This document shows, piece by piece, positions 25,600-37,609 of a stretch of DNA of 64,000 nt. Each line of letters opens with the position of its first letter. Within the stretch, counting starts at the first letter, position 1. The stretch comes from Pseudoscleropodium purum (taxonomy: Eukaryota > Streptophyta > Bryopsida > Hypnales > Brachytheciaceae). The DNA lies in assembly GCA_963969395.1 (NCBI GenBank), contig OZ017799.1:9488501-9552500 (forward strand), in the 5' to 3' direction. The position numbers and the translations under genes are program-made. The notes under the pieces were generated by a model. It saw only the letters and a program-made list of their open reading frames with translations, had not been told where the DNA came from and did not search any database.

Positions 25600-28500
25600 T
25601 AGGTTATATTAATATTGCAACCTCAATAACTAGCTAATTCTTATTTTTTGAAGTTTTGAACCGTAGACTTTCAAATACAATGCATTGGGCAAAAATGATG
25701 AAAATAAATATATCTTACCAAAAAAGGTGTAAATTATGAATTGATGCATATTATGTTGCAATTGAGGAAAATTATAAGCAAAACCTTTATATGTGAATTT
25801 TCATGATTGACTATATCTATAGTTTTCTGAGGCACTTTTTAGAAATCACTCATTTTTTTATTATCAATTCTTCCATTTTCAAAACATATTAAATTTACAC
25901 TTCATGACATGTTGTGATTTGCTAATTAAGACCTACAATGATTAGAATTTTCAAAAGGTTCAAATAAAAAAATTCAAGAATATACAAAGTCTTCTAATGC
26001 TCTTTGCACTATTAGTGATAATCACTTAAATTTTATTTTGGATATATTCAATGACTAGATAAGTGAAAATTTAAAAAATATTCAATCTTTGTATTTGTAA
26101 ATTGATCAATTTCAATACTCATAGATACAAGTGATGATAAATGTTACCTTGTTGATGTGGACGTGACTAACTTAAGGTCACAAAAGATCTACTCTAATAT
26201 AATCAAGTCCACCTAATGTGTTTTAGAAATAAAGATAGGCTCAAGCCCAAAATAAACAACTCAAAAGAATGATATACAATTCTTACCTATCAAATTCTTT
26301 AGCCACTCAAAATTGACAAATGGACTCCACAAACATCAATGCCTAAACCAATTGGGTTATTTTTACACCTAGTGATTAAGATCCATAAATTTATTTTTTT
26401 AAATAGATTAATAAGTTTTGTAAGTTTTTTTTCATTTATAGAAATGCATAGAAAAATTTGAATCTTTACATTTTAAAGGACATGCCATCACATTTTTCAA
26501 CTTAAAAAAATAAATTTATTTGGTAAGAAATGCCAATACTTGAATTTGACATAATTTTTACATCTCAAAAATCAAAAGTCACCCAAATATTATTTCTCTC
26601 AATCTGTTTTCTACTTGTGATGGTGTAATAGAAAAATGTGATCAAATATTATTTATTTTTAAATTCTTTAAAAGATTTAGAGAATTTTGATGGAATGAGT
26701 ACTAAGGTAAGAGGCTCATGAATGGTTCACCTAAGCAAAATCAACACTGTTTGGTGTTTGGTGAATTTGATTCATAAGAAATTGTGGTATTTTATTTTTT
26801 GTAGCAAGAAAAATAAGACATTGGTAATCAGATTTCAATCATAATTTTTGGCCTTGAAATGAATTTATGGCAATTTTTGGAAGTGGAAGGGCGATGGGGC
26901 ATTGTTTATGTTCATAGAGTGTACTAGTGATGAATTAGAACACATCAATGAATAGAGCAATTGACACCTAAAAGTGATAATTAGGTAGTATGAAATGGTA
27001 CAAAACCGTTTTGGAATAGTTCACTTGATTTTCACTCTCAAAGTCTCAATTCTAAAATAAAAAGTATTGCATTCCATTAAATGCACCTCACTTTTTGCTT
27101 AAGCTTTTTAAGATTCATTCATGAGCATATAGTACTTACAACAATCACCTTTGTCACCTAATAATTCATCTAAAATGACCCATACAGGTCCACCAATTAT
27201 CAATACAAAAAAATTTAGGCACATGAACAATATTAGAGACAATTTTAGAGACTTTTCTAGGGGTGGTTCTTAAAGCCTGAGTGCTTTTCAAGCCTCTTCC
27301 TATATAAGGTCTCATTAACCATTGTAAAGAATTCAGAAGTTGCTACTTGAATCATTGTTGGATTCAATTTATATAAATTTGGAGATTATATAATATTAAA
27401 TAATAAACAAAACAAGCAAATGTATATTTAGTAGCCATATGTTTTTTCACTCCATGATTCTAGGTGAAGATTGATCTAGATCTTCAATCTAGTATGTGCA
27501 TTAAAATTAGTTTTTTACTTTATAGAGACAAAATTTAGTTATATTAGTTCTTTGATTTCTTAAAGATTTCAAAGCATAGATTTTTATTGCACACTATTTA
27601 GATTGTTGCAATTGAAAGATCAAAAGTTCTTTTTCATATTTACCAACTCTATTGTAATGAAAATTGAATGAGTAAGCAATCTAGTAGAATGAATAAAAAA
27701 TTTGAATGGAATCTTCTTTTAGCCCTTGAAGTTCTTGATTATGTTTCATCAAGAAACACCCCAAATGCGTTCTTTTGATGGCAAAGGCCCCCCAAAAATG
27801 ACAAATGAAATCTTATTGCATCTTACCATAAGATCTAGTGGTAGACCAATAGTTTTTTTTGTTTTTTGAACAAATGATTATGTGACCTTTCTTCAAGAGG
27901 GTTTTGAGTTTTGTGGCTCTTTTATTCTGGAGGTTTGAATTGAAGGAGGCTAATTTTGAGTATACAATTTTGAATATGTAATTTTTGTATGTGTTGGCTC
28001 TACAAGATGGATGAACTATGGTTTTGGAAACATTGTAGCAATAGTGTGCAAGGCCATCATTATGATCTTGCATTTTTTAACACATTTACCCCCTTTTTTC
28101 TACAGGTTTGAAACTACCAATTTTTTTTTGTAGAAATTGGACATTTAATTGCCCAAAAAAACACCATGCAGTAAATTAATTTCTTACAATATTGTAAAAA
28201 AGAATTGGAAGGTTCTAACTACATAGATTGCAAGAATATAGCATTTGAAGTTGAAAAAAATCTTTTTAGAAGGCATCTAAATTCCAGACAACATTAATTT
28301 GGAGAGACTTTTTCATAAGTTAAGGTCACTTTTTTGTTTGAATTTTTTTATTTCTTTTTGTGATAGAGTTGGTTTTTTTATTCAAAAAATTTCATAACAT
28401 TTTATGTTAGGGAACATGTATCTAAAACTTCAATAGGGAACTAGCTTCAAGAAAATTCTCATACAAAGTTGGTTTTCAACAATTTTTGGCTTGTATATAC

Positions 28501-28860
28501 AACAATCTCTTTAAAATGTCAAAAGTAGAGTATCGGATTTTAGCTAGCTATGGAAGAGGAAAAAAAGTTGCTCAAAATTTGTGACTTTAGAAAGCTTGAT
28601 CATTTTATGGCCTAAAACACCCAAAACAAACTCAAGGGTAGTTGGTCATTTTGGGCAAAAAGAGGCCATGTTAGGATTTGTTATATAAAACTCATCATGG
28701 ATCTCTAATGTGTATTGGATAAGTTTACCACATGCCGTGTCCTTTCAACATCCACTTTCTCCTAGTGTTTCTCTATTCTATCAAATATAATTTTTGGAGA
28801 TTCTGCATTAAATTTAAAGAAATCAAAATATTTGGTAAATATCTCACGTAGCTTCCAAAA
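25600..28860. other. AT-rich intergenic DNA, nothing recognised
   Basis: No gene or bounded element. The longest ORF (minus strand, 27813-28073) has no recognisable domain, and its base composition is like its surroundings. Confidence 0.5.
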
Positions 28861-28865
28861 TCACT

Positions 28866-30425
28866 TATCTTGTGTGTAAAGATACAAAAGACAAGCTCTT
28901 TCTACAAGTGGTGTAGTAATAGGTAAAACAACCCATATTGGATATATAAATTACGATTAGTAGGAGCTCAACCACTTATAGATAACCCTAAAGGACCAAC
29001 AACGTATGTTTTTTGGCAATATAGTGGTTTTGGGTAGCTCACTATGAATGGAGCTTTTAATTTTTAATTTTAATATTTTTTAATTTTCAAACAAGATGGG
29101 GACAAGGTTTTTCTTTAAGGCCCAATAATCCTCATAAGTTTTGACTACATGGTTAAAAAATTATCGTATGATATGTATTTTTTTTCCCAAGCGGATAGTT
29201 TAGGCATATAAGAAAAAGTCACTTTTTTCAAAAGTAAAAATATGAAATTAGTTTTCTAGATTTCTATGTCTATAGAAGGCTATGAATCATTCTATTTTGA
29301 TCAATGAGTCAAAATTTATGAAGAAATTTTGTTATAGATTCTCTTTTCTAAAATAAACTCTCAAGTTGTTTATTTAACTCAATTTTCAATATTATTGGAA
29401 AAATTAAACCATAGGATACAAATTGCTTATTACAATATTCCAACCATTGGAATTGGCATTTTTCAATTCTATAAATAAATTATTAACAATTTAGTATTTT
29501 GATTCAATCTCTACACCTTTCTACTTATTATTTTGTTCCTATGTGTTGCATAATTCCAAATAATCTTAAATTTTTCAAGCATGTAGCTAGCTTGCCTTGA
29601 AGAATGAATTCCAAGAGTTGCAACCATTTTGGACATTTTTTTATACAAATTTGACCTTGTGAAGTGCAACTGCCCATTTTATTGAAGGGCCAAAAAATGG
29701 ATTTTTATCAATTCAAATACAAATATTTTACAATCTACACTGGAAATTTCTAAGATTTTGTCTACATCTTTTCAAATCAGCTTACTACAAGATCCTATGG
29801 TTGGATGTGTTCAAAAATGTTTTTGTTTTTTGTTTTTTAAAATTTTAGTACTTGCCCTAAAATGGTAGTTTTGAAGCACTTTTGGCAAAAATATAGTCAA
29901 GCAACTTTAGGGATTAAGTCAAACAAAGGAAATGTGTTCATAGAAGAATTTCAAACCTCATTTAGGCATACAAGTATAACTTTTTTCAAAAAAATTTGAA
30001 TTTCGATATTGTGAAAAATCAAGCTAACTTTCATCTTTGAAAACTTGTTTCAGATTTTGAGTCTCTAAAAAAATTATAGACAAAATTCACATAGGATATT
30101 TGAAAATGTCAAAGGAAATGTCCTTTCCAATTTATTTCTAAAATTTGTCAATAACTTTTGATTGAAGACTTGAAATCTCAAATGGTTTTTTGGAGATGAA
30201 ATTTAGATTGATTTTCCACATTATTATAGCTCAAAGTTTTTTGAAAAATGTTATTCTACTATGTCTAAATGTGGTCTAAAATTCTACTTAAACACAATTC
30301 CTAAGTTTGACTTAACTAAAAGTGGTTGAATTCCTACTAATTCTAATTTACATATCTTACATGGGTTGATTTACCTCCTACCACACTTCTAGTATAAAGA
30401 AATCTTCTTCTCATCTCTTTACATA
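28866..30425. mobile_element. Foldback-family element carrying a nested TTAA element
   Basis: Outer inverted arms: the left arm (about 28900-28981) contains AACCCATATTGGATATATAA and TTAGTAGGAGCTCAACCACT. The right arm, read in reverse from about 30390, contains AACCCATGTAAGATATGTAA and TTAGTAGGAATTCAACCACT. After the nested element the left arm resumes with GTCAAACAAAGGAAATGTG, matching GTCAAACTTAGGAATTGTG in the reversed right arm, and then AATTTCAAACCTCATTTAGG. The host element is therefore about 630 bp without the insertion and is related to the copies at 14086, 20165 and 34341. Non-coding. Confidence 0.85.
28986..29913 (+). mobile_element. TTAA-family element nested in foldback arm, target duplication visible
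   Basis: 928 bp between ATAA (28982-28985) and TTAA (29914-29917). Left end CCCTAAAGGACC, right end CAACTTTAGGGA: short inverted termini of about 9 bp. The opposite arm of the host foldback reads CCACTTTTAG-TTAA-GTCAAAC, whereas the occupied arm reads CCACTTATAG-ATAA-[element]-TTAA-GTCAAAC. The insertion therefore duplicated a TTAA tetranucleotide, and one copy has since changed by one base. There is no ORF that could be a transposase, so it is non-autonomous. The duplication resembles piggyBac, but other 4-bp-duplicating superfamilies are not excluded. Confidence 0.85.
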
Positions 30426-30834
30426 CAAAATAAGTGGCTTTTGAAAGTATATGCAAAAGTTGTCAATATTTTGATTTCTTTTTTAATGTCAAATTTTTTA
30501 AAATTATATTTCATGGAGCAACCATCTCTTTGGCCCCCCATCTTTATATTTCATCCTAAATGTATGGGTCCCCTAAAAATGTTAGAAGCAACATGTTTTC
30601 AACATGTGCTAGAAATATGCCCCATGCCTTGCCTTCCCTCCTTTGGACATTGTGATGAAAACTTTCCTCTATTGTAAATAACATTGCTTATATAGTCCAA
30701 GTTCTTCAAAAACAACATTTTCCACCATAATTCTTGGTGGAAAAATCCTATTGTAAGTAAGTTTGGTGGAGTGGCAAGGTAGTCCTTGTCTCTACATCCA
30801 ATAAGATTCAAAAAATGTAGTAAATATTTCTATT

Positions 30835-30893
30835 CTTTGTGAGCTACCAAAAATTGCTATGTTGTCAAAGGAATGTTGTTTGGTCCTTTAGAG
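30835..30893 (-). mobile_element. TTAA-family left-end fragment, reversed
   Basis: Read on the minus strand, the segment begins ATAA-TCTCTAAAGGACCAAAC and continues GACAACATAGCAATTTTTGG and GTAGCTCAC. These are the first ~60 bp of the TTAA family. The remainder of the element is absent. Confidence 0.65.
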
Positions 30894-31211
30894 ATAAATG
30901 AACTTATTAAATTGAAAACTTTATAATCCAAAATCTTTATGCTAAAAATTTGGAGTAAAAAAATCACTTATCTACTAAATATAGGTGGGATGATGAAATA
31001 AACACGTAAATTGTTGCAAGGATGTTACTAAAAAAACATCACAATTTCTTCAAAATTAGAATTTTTTGTCTTTATAAATATCAAATTTTTCCCATTAGTA
31101 ATTTGTATATGTGTCCTTTTTTTAGAGGGTTTGGAATTTCTTATATTCACGTTGGCAAAGTGCATGCTAAAAACTCAAAAAAACTATAAGTGCATTCTTA
31201 CAATTGCGCAT

Positions 31212-31244
31212 TTCTATTAAAATAAAATATTTATTTTAATAGAA
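31212..31244. repeat. Near-perfect AT-rich palindrome
   Basis: Arms TTCTATTAAAATAAA and its exact complement are separated by ATA. It could extrude as a cruciform. No gene lies next to it that would make it a terminator. Confidence 0.85.
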
Positions 31245-31443
31245 TTCATAATATAAACTAAAATATTTATTGTTTTGAAAGTGATAAAACTTGAACTCTA
31301 TTTATGATATTCTCCTTACAATCTATACCATGAAAACATTCATGAACTTTCGTTGAAAAAATATATTGAACACTTTACAAATATTGCCTATGTAAAAAAA
31401 TATTATTGACTTTCATCTTCATGCCTAGCTTATAAAAATTATT

Positions 31444-32983
31444 AAATATTAAAGATGAATCAAAACGGAGCATGAAAATTATAACCACAATCATATAGAT
31501 TGACACAAATATGTATAACTACACATTCAAATGAGTGTGAGAATTGTAATCACAATTCTATAGATTGGAGTAGGTATGTACAACTATAAAAACAAGTGTG
31601 AATTGATACCACATTTGTATAGATTGGTAGCAGTAGGTACAATTGCATAGTCCCAAGTACAACAACAACCTCTATTGAAATCTCACAATTCATAAATCCT
31701 ATTTTTCTATTGATTTCAATACATTACTAAATCAAATTGTAAAAGCTTAATACAAGATGTCAAATCCTAAATTGAAAAAGAAATTCATCCAAGAATTGCA
31801 AGTGACTAGTCAAGCTCTATTCTAACTTTCAAATCATTTGAATTATATATTTCTTGATAAAATAAAAGTTCTCAAGTTTAGTTTCAATTTCATTATAGAT
31901 TTGGAAAATTGGGGATTATGAAAATTTAAGGGTATTACAATATTGATATTGCAAGAATGGTTTGATAGAATCCCAAATTTTGTAGTATTTTTTAAAAATA
32001 TGAAAACTTTGTAATTTAAGTTAGATTTTTCTTTTAACATTTCAACCTTTCTATTTGGTAAAATGATTTTTTTTCTACAACTAATCTGCCAAGTGCCATT
32101 GTCTTAACTCAAGCTATCGAAAACACATTCAATCCAGTTAATTTTAGTCTGTGCAAAATCTTTGAAGTTATGTTGATATTCATGGTAAATATCTCTTGAC
32201 TCATAGTGTCACTTGTCAATAATTCAATAATTGGATGTACTTGGATTCAATTCTAAATTCTTTAGGCCATGTATTTTTAAAAATTTAATCAATAAAAAAA
32301 TTATATCTCTCATTCTTTTCAAGATAATTAACTTCTAAAGTCTCAAGGCCATTTTTACTACAAAAATAACACTCAAAATTGTCACTTCTATTACATTCAT
32401 CCAAAAAAAAAAAAAAATTTAACCATAGGATCTTATATTTCACTTGTCTCAAATAATGTCACTCACTAGTAAAAATTTCATAAAGTTTGATCTTACAAAT
32501 TGGAAGATATTAGCATTCAAAGTTGGGAAAAAAATTTGAATGGTATCCTGCAATTTTAGATGAATTTGACTACCATTTGTGGATTTTTTTTGCACTAAGA
32601 ACATTGAATTCAAAAAACATATTAATGCTGAAGAATTGAGTTGAAAGTGTAAGAATTTTTTTGCAATTTATATTAAGCATTTAAAATTTCATTTAGTGAT
32701 GTATTGAAATCAACAATACTATAGGATTCATAAATTGTGATATTAAGTAGAGATTATTATTATACTTGGGATTGAGCAATTGTATCTATAAATTACCTCT
32801 ATCAATCTATAAGTGTTGTATCAATTCACATGTTCATTTTTATAACAATACATACCTACTCCAATCTATAGAATAGTAGTTAATATAGTTCTTATACTCA
32901 TATGTATGTTATACATACTTGTGTCAATCCATACAATTGTGGTAAGAGTTTTCATACTCTATTTTGATTCATCTTTAATATTT
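31444..32983. repeat. Large imperfect inverted repeat, ~320-bp arms
   Basis: The left arm (31444-31765) starts AAATATTAAAGATGAATCAA. The right arm, read in reverse from 32983, starts AAATATTAAAGATGAATCAA and continues in parallel: ATTGACACAA(A/G)TATGTATAAC, CAATCTATA or complement, then AATCCTAT. Both arms contain about three ~62-bp tandem sub-units (CACAAT..TATAGATTG...GTATGTACAAC), so the internal amplification preceded the inversion. The central ~860 bp shows no gene. A foldback transposon or an inverted duplication are both possible. Confidence 0.75.
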
Positions 32984-32989
32984 AGTAAC

Positions 32990-34240
32990 TCTTGCCTCAT
33001 ATATTGATCTACCTTATATTTTTTATCTACAAAAAGATAAGTTCCATTTCAATACAAGCACAACCATTTTTTAGCTCCATTTTAGTTTTAAGCATTACAT
33101 TATAATAATGTCTTTATTTTCTATATTTATAATATAAGACTATATATAGCCTATCAATATGAAACAATGCTTCAAGTGAGACATGAAATGAAATGTTTGT
33201 AGCATATGCTATTCAATCAATGAATGTTGTCAAGAATGAAATAGTATTCTTTTTGTAGCTATAAAGTATAACTATGTGTTTTCTTGAGTCCAAATGCACT
33301 ATAGAACAAAAAAAGACAATAAGGCTTTCCAAACACATACTTGTGCAGAGAAGAAAAAGATAGATAAAAATATAATTGTAATTGTTGAGTTGCTTGTATT
33401 ATAGAATTGTTATCAATTGGCTTCTATGATGGAACTTTTATTAGTCACGTGGCATCAAATTTTCATTTTATCAATCATATAGTCTAACATAAGATTTTGG
33501 TGTATTTTATCTTCAAATTCAAGAAATGAATCCTATTCATGTCAATAAATAAAATGAACTCCAACCTATACTAGAATTAGAATAATTTGGGATTCTTAAC
33601 AAAAATAAAGACTAGAATGAAAGTTTCATTTTTTGGTTCAAATTTACAAATTATTTACAAAGAAGAAAATTAAAATTAAAAATATACAATACTATGAAAT
33701 TTGGATTCTAAGTTGTGGATCTTGGAATCTCAATAAAACATTTCATTTTTGGATATATTCAAAATTTTGAAATAGAAAAAAATCAAGACTTTTTAGTTTA
33801 AATTAAATATAAAAAATAAGTTGTAATTTTAACAATTACATTCAAGTTTGATCTAAGCACATTCAACTTTGGGATGTGAGGACCTTTAGAGGTTACTTTT
33901 AAATTTTCAAAATTTTGTATATGAGGATATTCTAAATACTAGCTATGACTTAAAAAGATGAATACCATCCATAGTAAATCCCCCCAAATTACAAATATAA
34001 AAGTTGTTTCATAATTTAAATTGGATAATTTAATCACTTACTAGAGGACCAACACTACTAGAAATGCACAACCAAAACAATAGAAATTCAACTGATTTTT
34101 GTTATTTGGGACAATAGAATGATCATTTTGTAACTTTCTGTGAAAATCAACAAAATGGCAAATTCTTTTTGTTGATTTGAATAGTGCAATGACCAAATCA
34201 ACAAGTTTTTGTTGAATTTGGAATCTTTTAAAAATATTTT
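32990..34240. other. AT-rich intergenic DNA
   Basis: No gene. CACTACTAGAAATGC at 34053 looks like a CACTA end, but no matching TAGTG end with a 3-bp duplication was found. Confidence 0.4.
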
Positions 34241-34245
34241 TGAAA

Positions 34246-34282
34246 TTTTTGGAATCTTTTTGGAATCTTTTTGGAATATTTG
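34246..34282. repeat. 11-bp tandem repeat TTTTTGGAATC
   Basis: Three and a half consecutive copies; a short slippage repeat. Confidence 0.85.
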
Positions 34283-34340
34283 AGAATCTAAGTATAATGA
34301 TTTAAAAAAAAAATTAATCATGTAAAATTCAGTCTTTTTT

Positions 34341-34703
34341 CAATTCAGCAGACTTTGGAGTCCATTCTCGCATAGTAGAATAAAAAATTTCAAAAACCTT
34401 AGAACTGAGAAAAGTTGTAAATTCAAGCTAACTTTTACCTCCCAAAACCCGTTTGTGATTTCAAATCTCCAATCAAAAGGTATAGACAAAAATCAGAGGG
34501 GTAGTTAGGAACATTTATTTTGACATTTTCAAACATCCTCTCTGATTTTTGTCCATAACTTTTTATTGGATTATTGAAATCACAAACGGATTTTTAGAAG
34601 TGAAAGCTAGTTTGAATTTACAACTTTTCTTAGTTCCAACGTTTTTGAAAAATTGTGTTCTATTATGACTAAATGACCTCTGAAGTCCGCTGAAAATACA
34701 AAA
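34341..34703. mobile_element. Foldback-family element, short copy
   Basis: The left arm AATTCAGCAGACTTTGGAGT pairs with the right arm, whose reverse reads TTTTCAGCGGACTTCAGAGG. Inner blocks also pair, for example CCCGTTTGTGATTTCAAATC with its counterpart near 34570, and the centre holds GACATTTTCAAACATCC. Internal phrases such as TTGTCCATAACTTTT are shared with the copies at 14086 and 28866. About 363 bp, non-coding. Confidence 0.75.
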
Positions 34704-34767
34704 CACATGAAAAAACAATGAAAAAACTAAATATATAAAATTCTAGTTCTTAAGTGGTCACTTAAAT

Positions 34768-34912
34768 ATTTAGGTGATTTAGTGGTTGGAACCTTGAACC
34801 TCTAGACATGAGGTTCAAGGTTCAAACCCCCTTGGAGGCACCCGCCTGCATGGTGGATGGTCTAGGTGGCCCTACTTGCGTGGCCAGTTGCCTAGGTGGC
34901 TACTTGAATAAA
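34768..34912 (+). mobile_element. tRNA-derived SINE-like segment
   Basis: An A-box-like TGATTTAGTGG (34775) and a B-box-like GGTTCAAACCC (34819) are 44 bp apart, the spacing of an internal tRNA promoter. A tRNA-unrelated tail (GCACCCGCCTGCATGGTGGA...) follows and ends in an A-rich run at about 34905. Between the boxes lies an 11-bp perfect hairpin (ACCTTGAACCT with its complement), which would replace a normal anticodon arm, so this is not a working tRNA gene. Target duplications are not evident. Confidence 0.6.
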
Positions 34913-35029
34913 AAAAAATATTTTAAATGGGCACCACCCAAAAATTAATTAATTTTTAAAAAAATTAAAAAATTAATTTAATTTGTTCAAAACAACTTAG
35001 TTTTTGTATCTTTTTATTTTATATAGGTA

Positions 35030-36460
35030 CTCAGATCATCAAATTGGTGTTATAAAGGGTAAATTAGCAAGTTGGAATATTGGTTTGAGAATTAGTTTTG
35101 TTGAGTTAGTAGCTTAATGGTGTGGTAGGGTTGCATTGCCAATTCGGATTTACTATGGTTCAAGTCATGAGTTAGTTAGTTTGCAAGTGCAATTCCAATT
35201 TGGTAGTTATCCCTTTGTTGTGCTAATTAGGTGGAGGTTGTGTAACCCTATTTGGTCTCTATTGTGTTATGATTTATAAGTTGGAAGGCACCACTATGAA
35301 AGAGAGCTAGTGAACGTTCCAACCCAAGTTGGCTGCCTATTTTGTTTTGTTCAAAGTTTTGAGATGTCTAGTGTGAGAGTTTATGGTGTGATGCAAAGTT
35401 TTCAAGATGCAATGAGTGGAAAGCTAATCAAATGTGGTGTAAACTATGACATTGTAAACAATGATCTATTCACCAATTTGGTTCAATATCAAAATCTTCG
35501 TAGCCAAATTGGTATTTAGTGTAGTGTAGTGAATGGGCAAGCTTGAAATTGGTTGTATGTTATTGAGAAATCAAAGGAACATGAGTCCCAATTGGTTTAT
35601 GTGTCCATGCAAATGAAATGGATTTAGTTTATGTTAGTGTGAAAGTGAATATTGTGAGTCTAATTGGAAGTTTATGAGGGAGTTTATGAGAGAGTTTATG
35701 GTTGTTCAATTGTAGCCTAAGTTGGAATTAGTTGATGCCTAGAGTCATGTGTGTTCTAGAGTTGGATATTTGATTGTTGAAATGTGTGGCGAGTCCATCA
35801 ATTTGAAGTGCAAATTCTATTTGGAGTTGAATGTTGTGTCATTGTAGTAATGTTGATTGTGATATCTAAGCTGAGATATTGAGTCTAATAAAAAATATCT
35901 TGAATGTCAAAGTTGGATAGAAAGAGATTAAGAAGCTTTTATTTAGTTTATATGAGATGTGAGAATATTGTCCAAGTTTGGAAAGTAGTCACTTAAATTT
36001 GGAATGAGTCTATGATTATTTGAGTATATGTGCGGTGGGCCAAATTGAAAATGAATGATGTCATTGGTTGTAGTAGTCCACTTTGGGATGTATGTAAAGC
36101 TTGAATGTTGTCTAACAAACAATTCATCTGTCTTCTTATTGTATGTGTCTGAGAATCAATTCTTAATGAGAGATTTGATTCAAATTTAGAAGAGAAAGTT
36201 ATCCTTGAGTGAGGGATGGAATTGAAGTTGAGAAACAAACTTCAAGCTGGTATATAAAAAGTATCAAGTTTGTATTTGTCAAAACTATATGAGTTTGAGT
36301 TGTGAAATAAAGGTTGTGCAAACCAAATGGATAAAGAAAGATTCAATTGTCCCTATGAAGGGAGACAAAGCTAAGTTGTACCAAGTTGGAAGCCTAAGTG
36401 TAGTAGCCAAGTTGGTCTAGTCCCAATGCTCCAATTTGGTGGAGAAAGATAAAAGACAAA
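35030..36460. repeat. Block rich in CCAANTTGG-like motifs, possible LTR relative
   Basis: More than fifteen occurrences of (C)CAA(G/A/T)TTGG(A/T) are strewn at intervals of about 40-100 bp (for example 35070, 35200, 35277, 35320, 35475, 35590, 35722, 36383, 36410 and 36435). The density is similar to that of the solo LTR at 1404-2674, though I could not align the two base by base. No TG...CA borders, gag or pol were found. The 69-codon ORF at 35310 has no recognisable domain. Confidence 0.5.
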
Positions 36461-36788
36461 AAAAATAATGATAAAGAAAAGGAAAGAATATAAATGGGAG
36501 AAACTAAACCCTTGTAGTATTTAATAGTGAAGTGTCAAAATCTAATATTAGTACAAATCTTGAGGATTTATTTATTTTTGGTTGGAAGAATGTTCTTACT
36601 TGTAGTTATATTGACCCATTTGGTTATTTATTTGGCTATAGTATTTAGAAGCAATCTTATTATCTTGCTTCCCCAAATAAACTTTACATTAGTCTTAGTT
36701 TTCCTATTCGGATTGGCAAGGTTAATCTATACTTACTACAAACAAAATTTTATTTTTTTCCTTCGAAGTTTTCATACAACATGTGCCC

Positions 36789-37603
36789 AAGGAATATGTT
36801 TAAGGTGCAACAATTTTCATAACTTTTGACCATATGGTTAAAAAGTTACTGCATGATATGTAATTTTTGTCGATCTTTAGGCAACCAAAAAACTTCTTAA
36901 GAATTACTTTCATAAAGAATAAGAATTTTAAAATTATTATTCTATATTCATATATACATAGAAAGTTTGAATCATGAGTTCTATTTTGATTAATGAGATG
37001 AAACTTATGAGGAGTTCAAATTTGCGGGCAGTTACAGATTTTCTAATCTAAAATAAACATTGAAGTCCTTTATTTAACTCAAATTTCAATATTTTTTTAA
37101 AAATGAAATAAAATCATAGGATGCAAATTGTCTATTCCAACATTACAACCATTGAGATTGGCATTTTTCAATTCTATAGCTAAATTCTTAATAATTTAGT
37201 ATTTTGAATTATTCTCTACTTCTTTCTAATTACTATTTTTCTCTATATATTGTACAATTATAGATGATCTTGAATTTTTTTCAAGCATGTTCCAACTTGC
37301 CTTGAAGAATGAATCCAAAAAATTTCTAACATTTTGGAGATTTTTTTATACAAATGTGACCTTGTGAAGTGTAGCTACTCAATTTTTTGCAAGGTCCCAA
37401 AATAGATTTTGTCAATTCAAATGCTCATATTTTGCAATCTATGTGATAGAAAATTTTGAAATTTTTTCTACATCTTCCCAAACCATTATACCAAGATCCT
37501 ATGGTTACATGTGTCCAATTTTTTTTTAAAATTTGGTACTTATACTAGAAATGATAATTTTAGATCATTTTTGGTGAAAACACAGTCAAAAACCTTTTGG
37601 GGT
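36789..37603 (+). mobile_element. TTAA-family element, left-truncated copy
   Basis: Homology begins mid-element (TAAGGTGCAACAATTTTCATAACTTTTGACC) and continues through ATCATAGGATGCAAATTG, CATTACAACCATTGAGATTGGC, TGTGACCTTGTGAAGTGTAG and ACCAAGATCCTATGGTTACA to the right end AACCTTTTGGGG. The terminal tetranucleotide TTAA lies at 37604-37607. The left ~100 bp of the family are missing. Confidence 0.75.
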
Positions 37604-37609
37604 TTAAGG

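Noticed and set aside
27813..28073. 86-codon minus-strand ORF
   Set aside because: Composition is the same as surrounding AT-rich DNA, with no domain and no splice context. Such lengths are expected by chance in 64 kb.
34053..34240. CACTACTAGAAATGC as a CACTA transposon end
   Set aside because: No matching TAGTG terminus with a 3-bp duplication was found at a sensible distance, and the short end could occur by chance.
34768..34840. Functional tRNA gene
   Set aside because: A and B boxes are present, but the sequence between them forms an 11-bp hairpin instead of D and anticodon arms, and no paired acceptor stem is seen.
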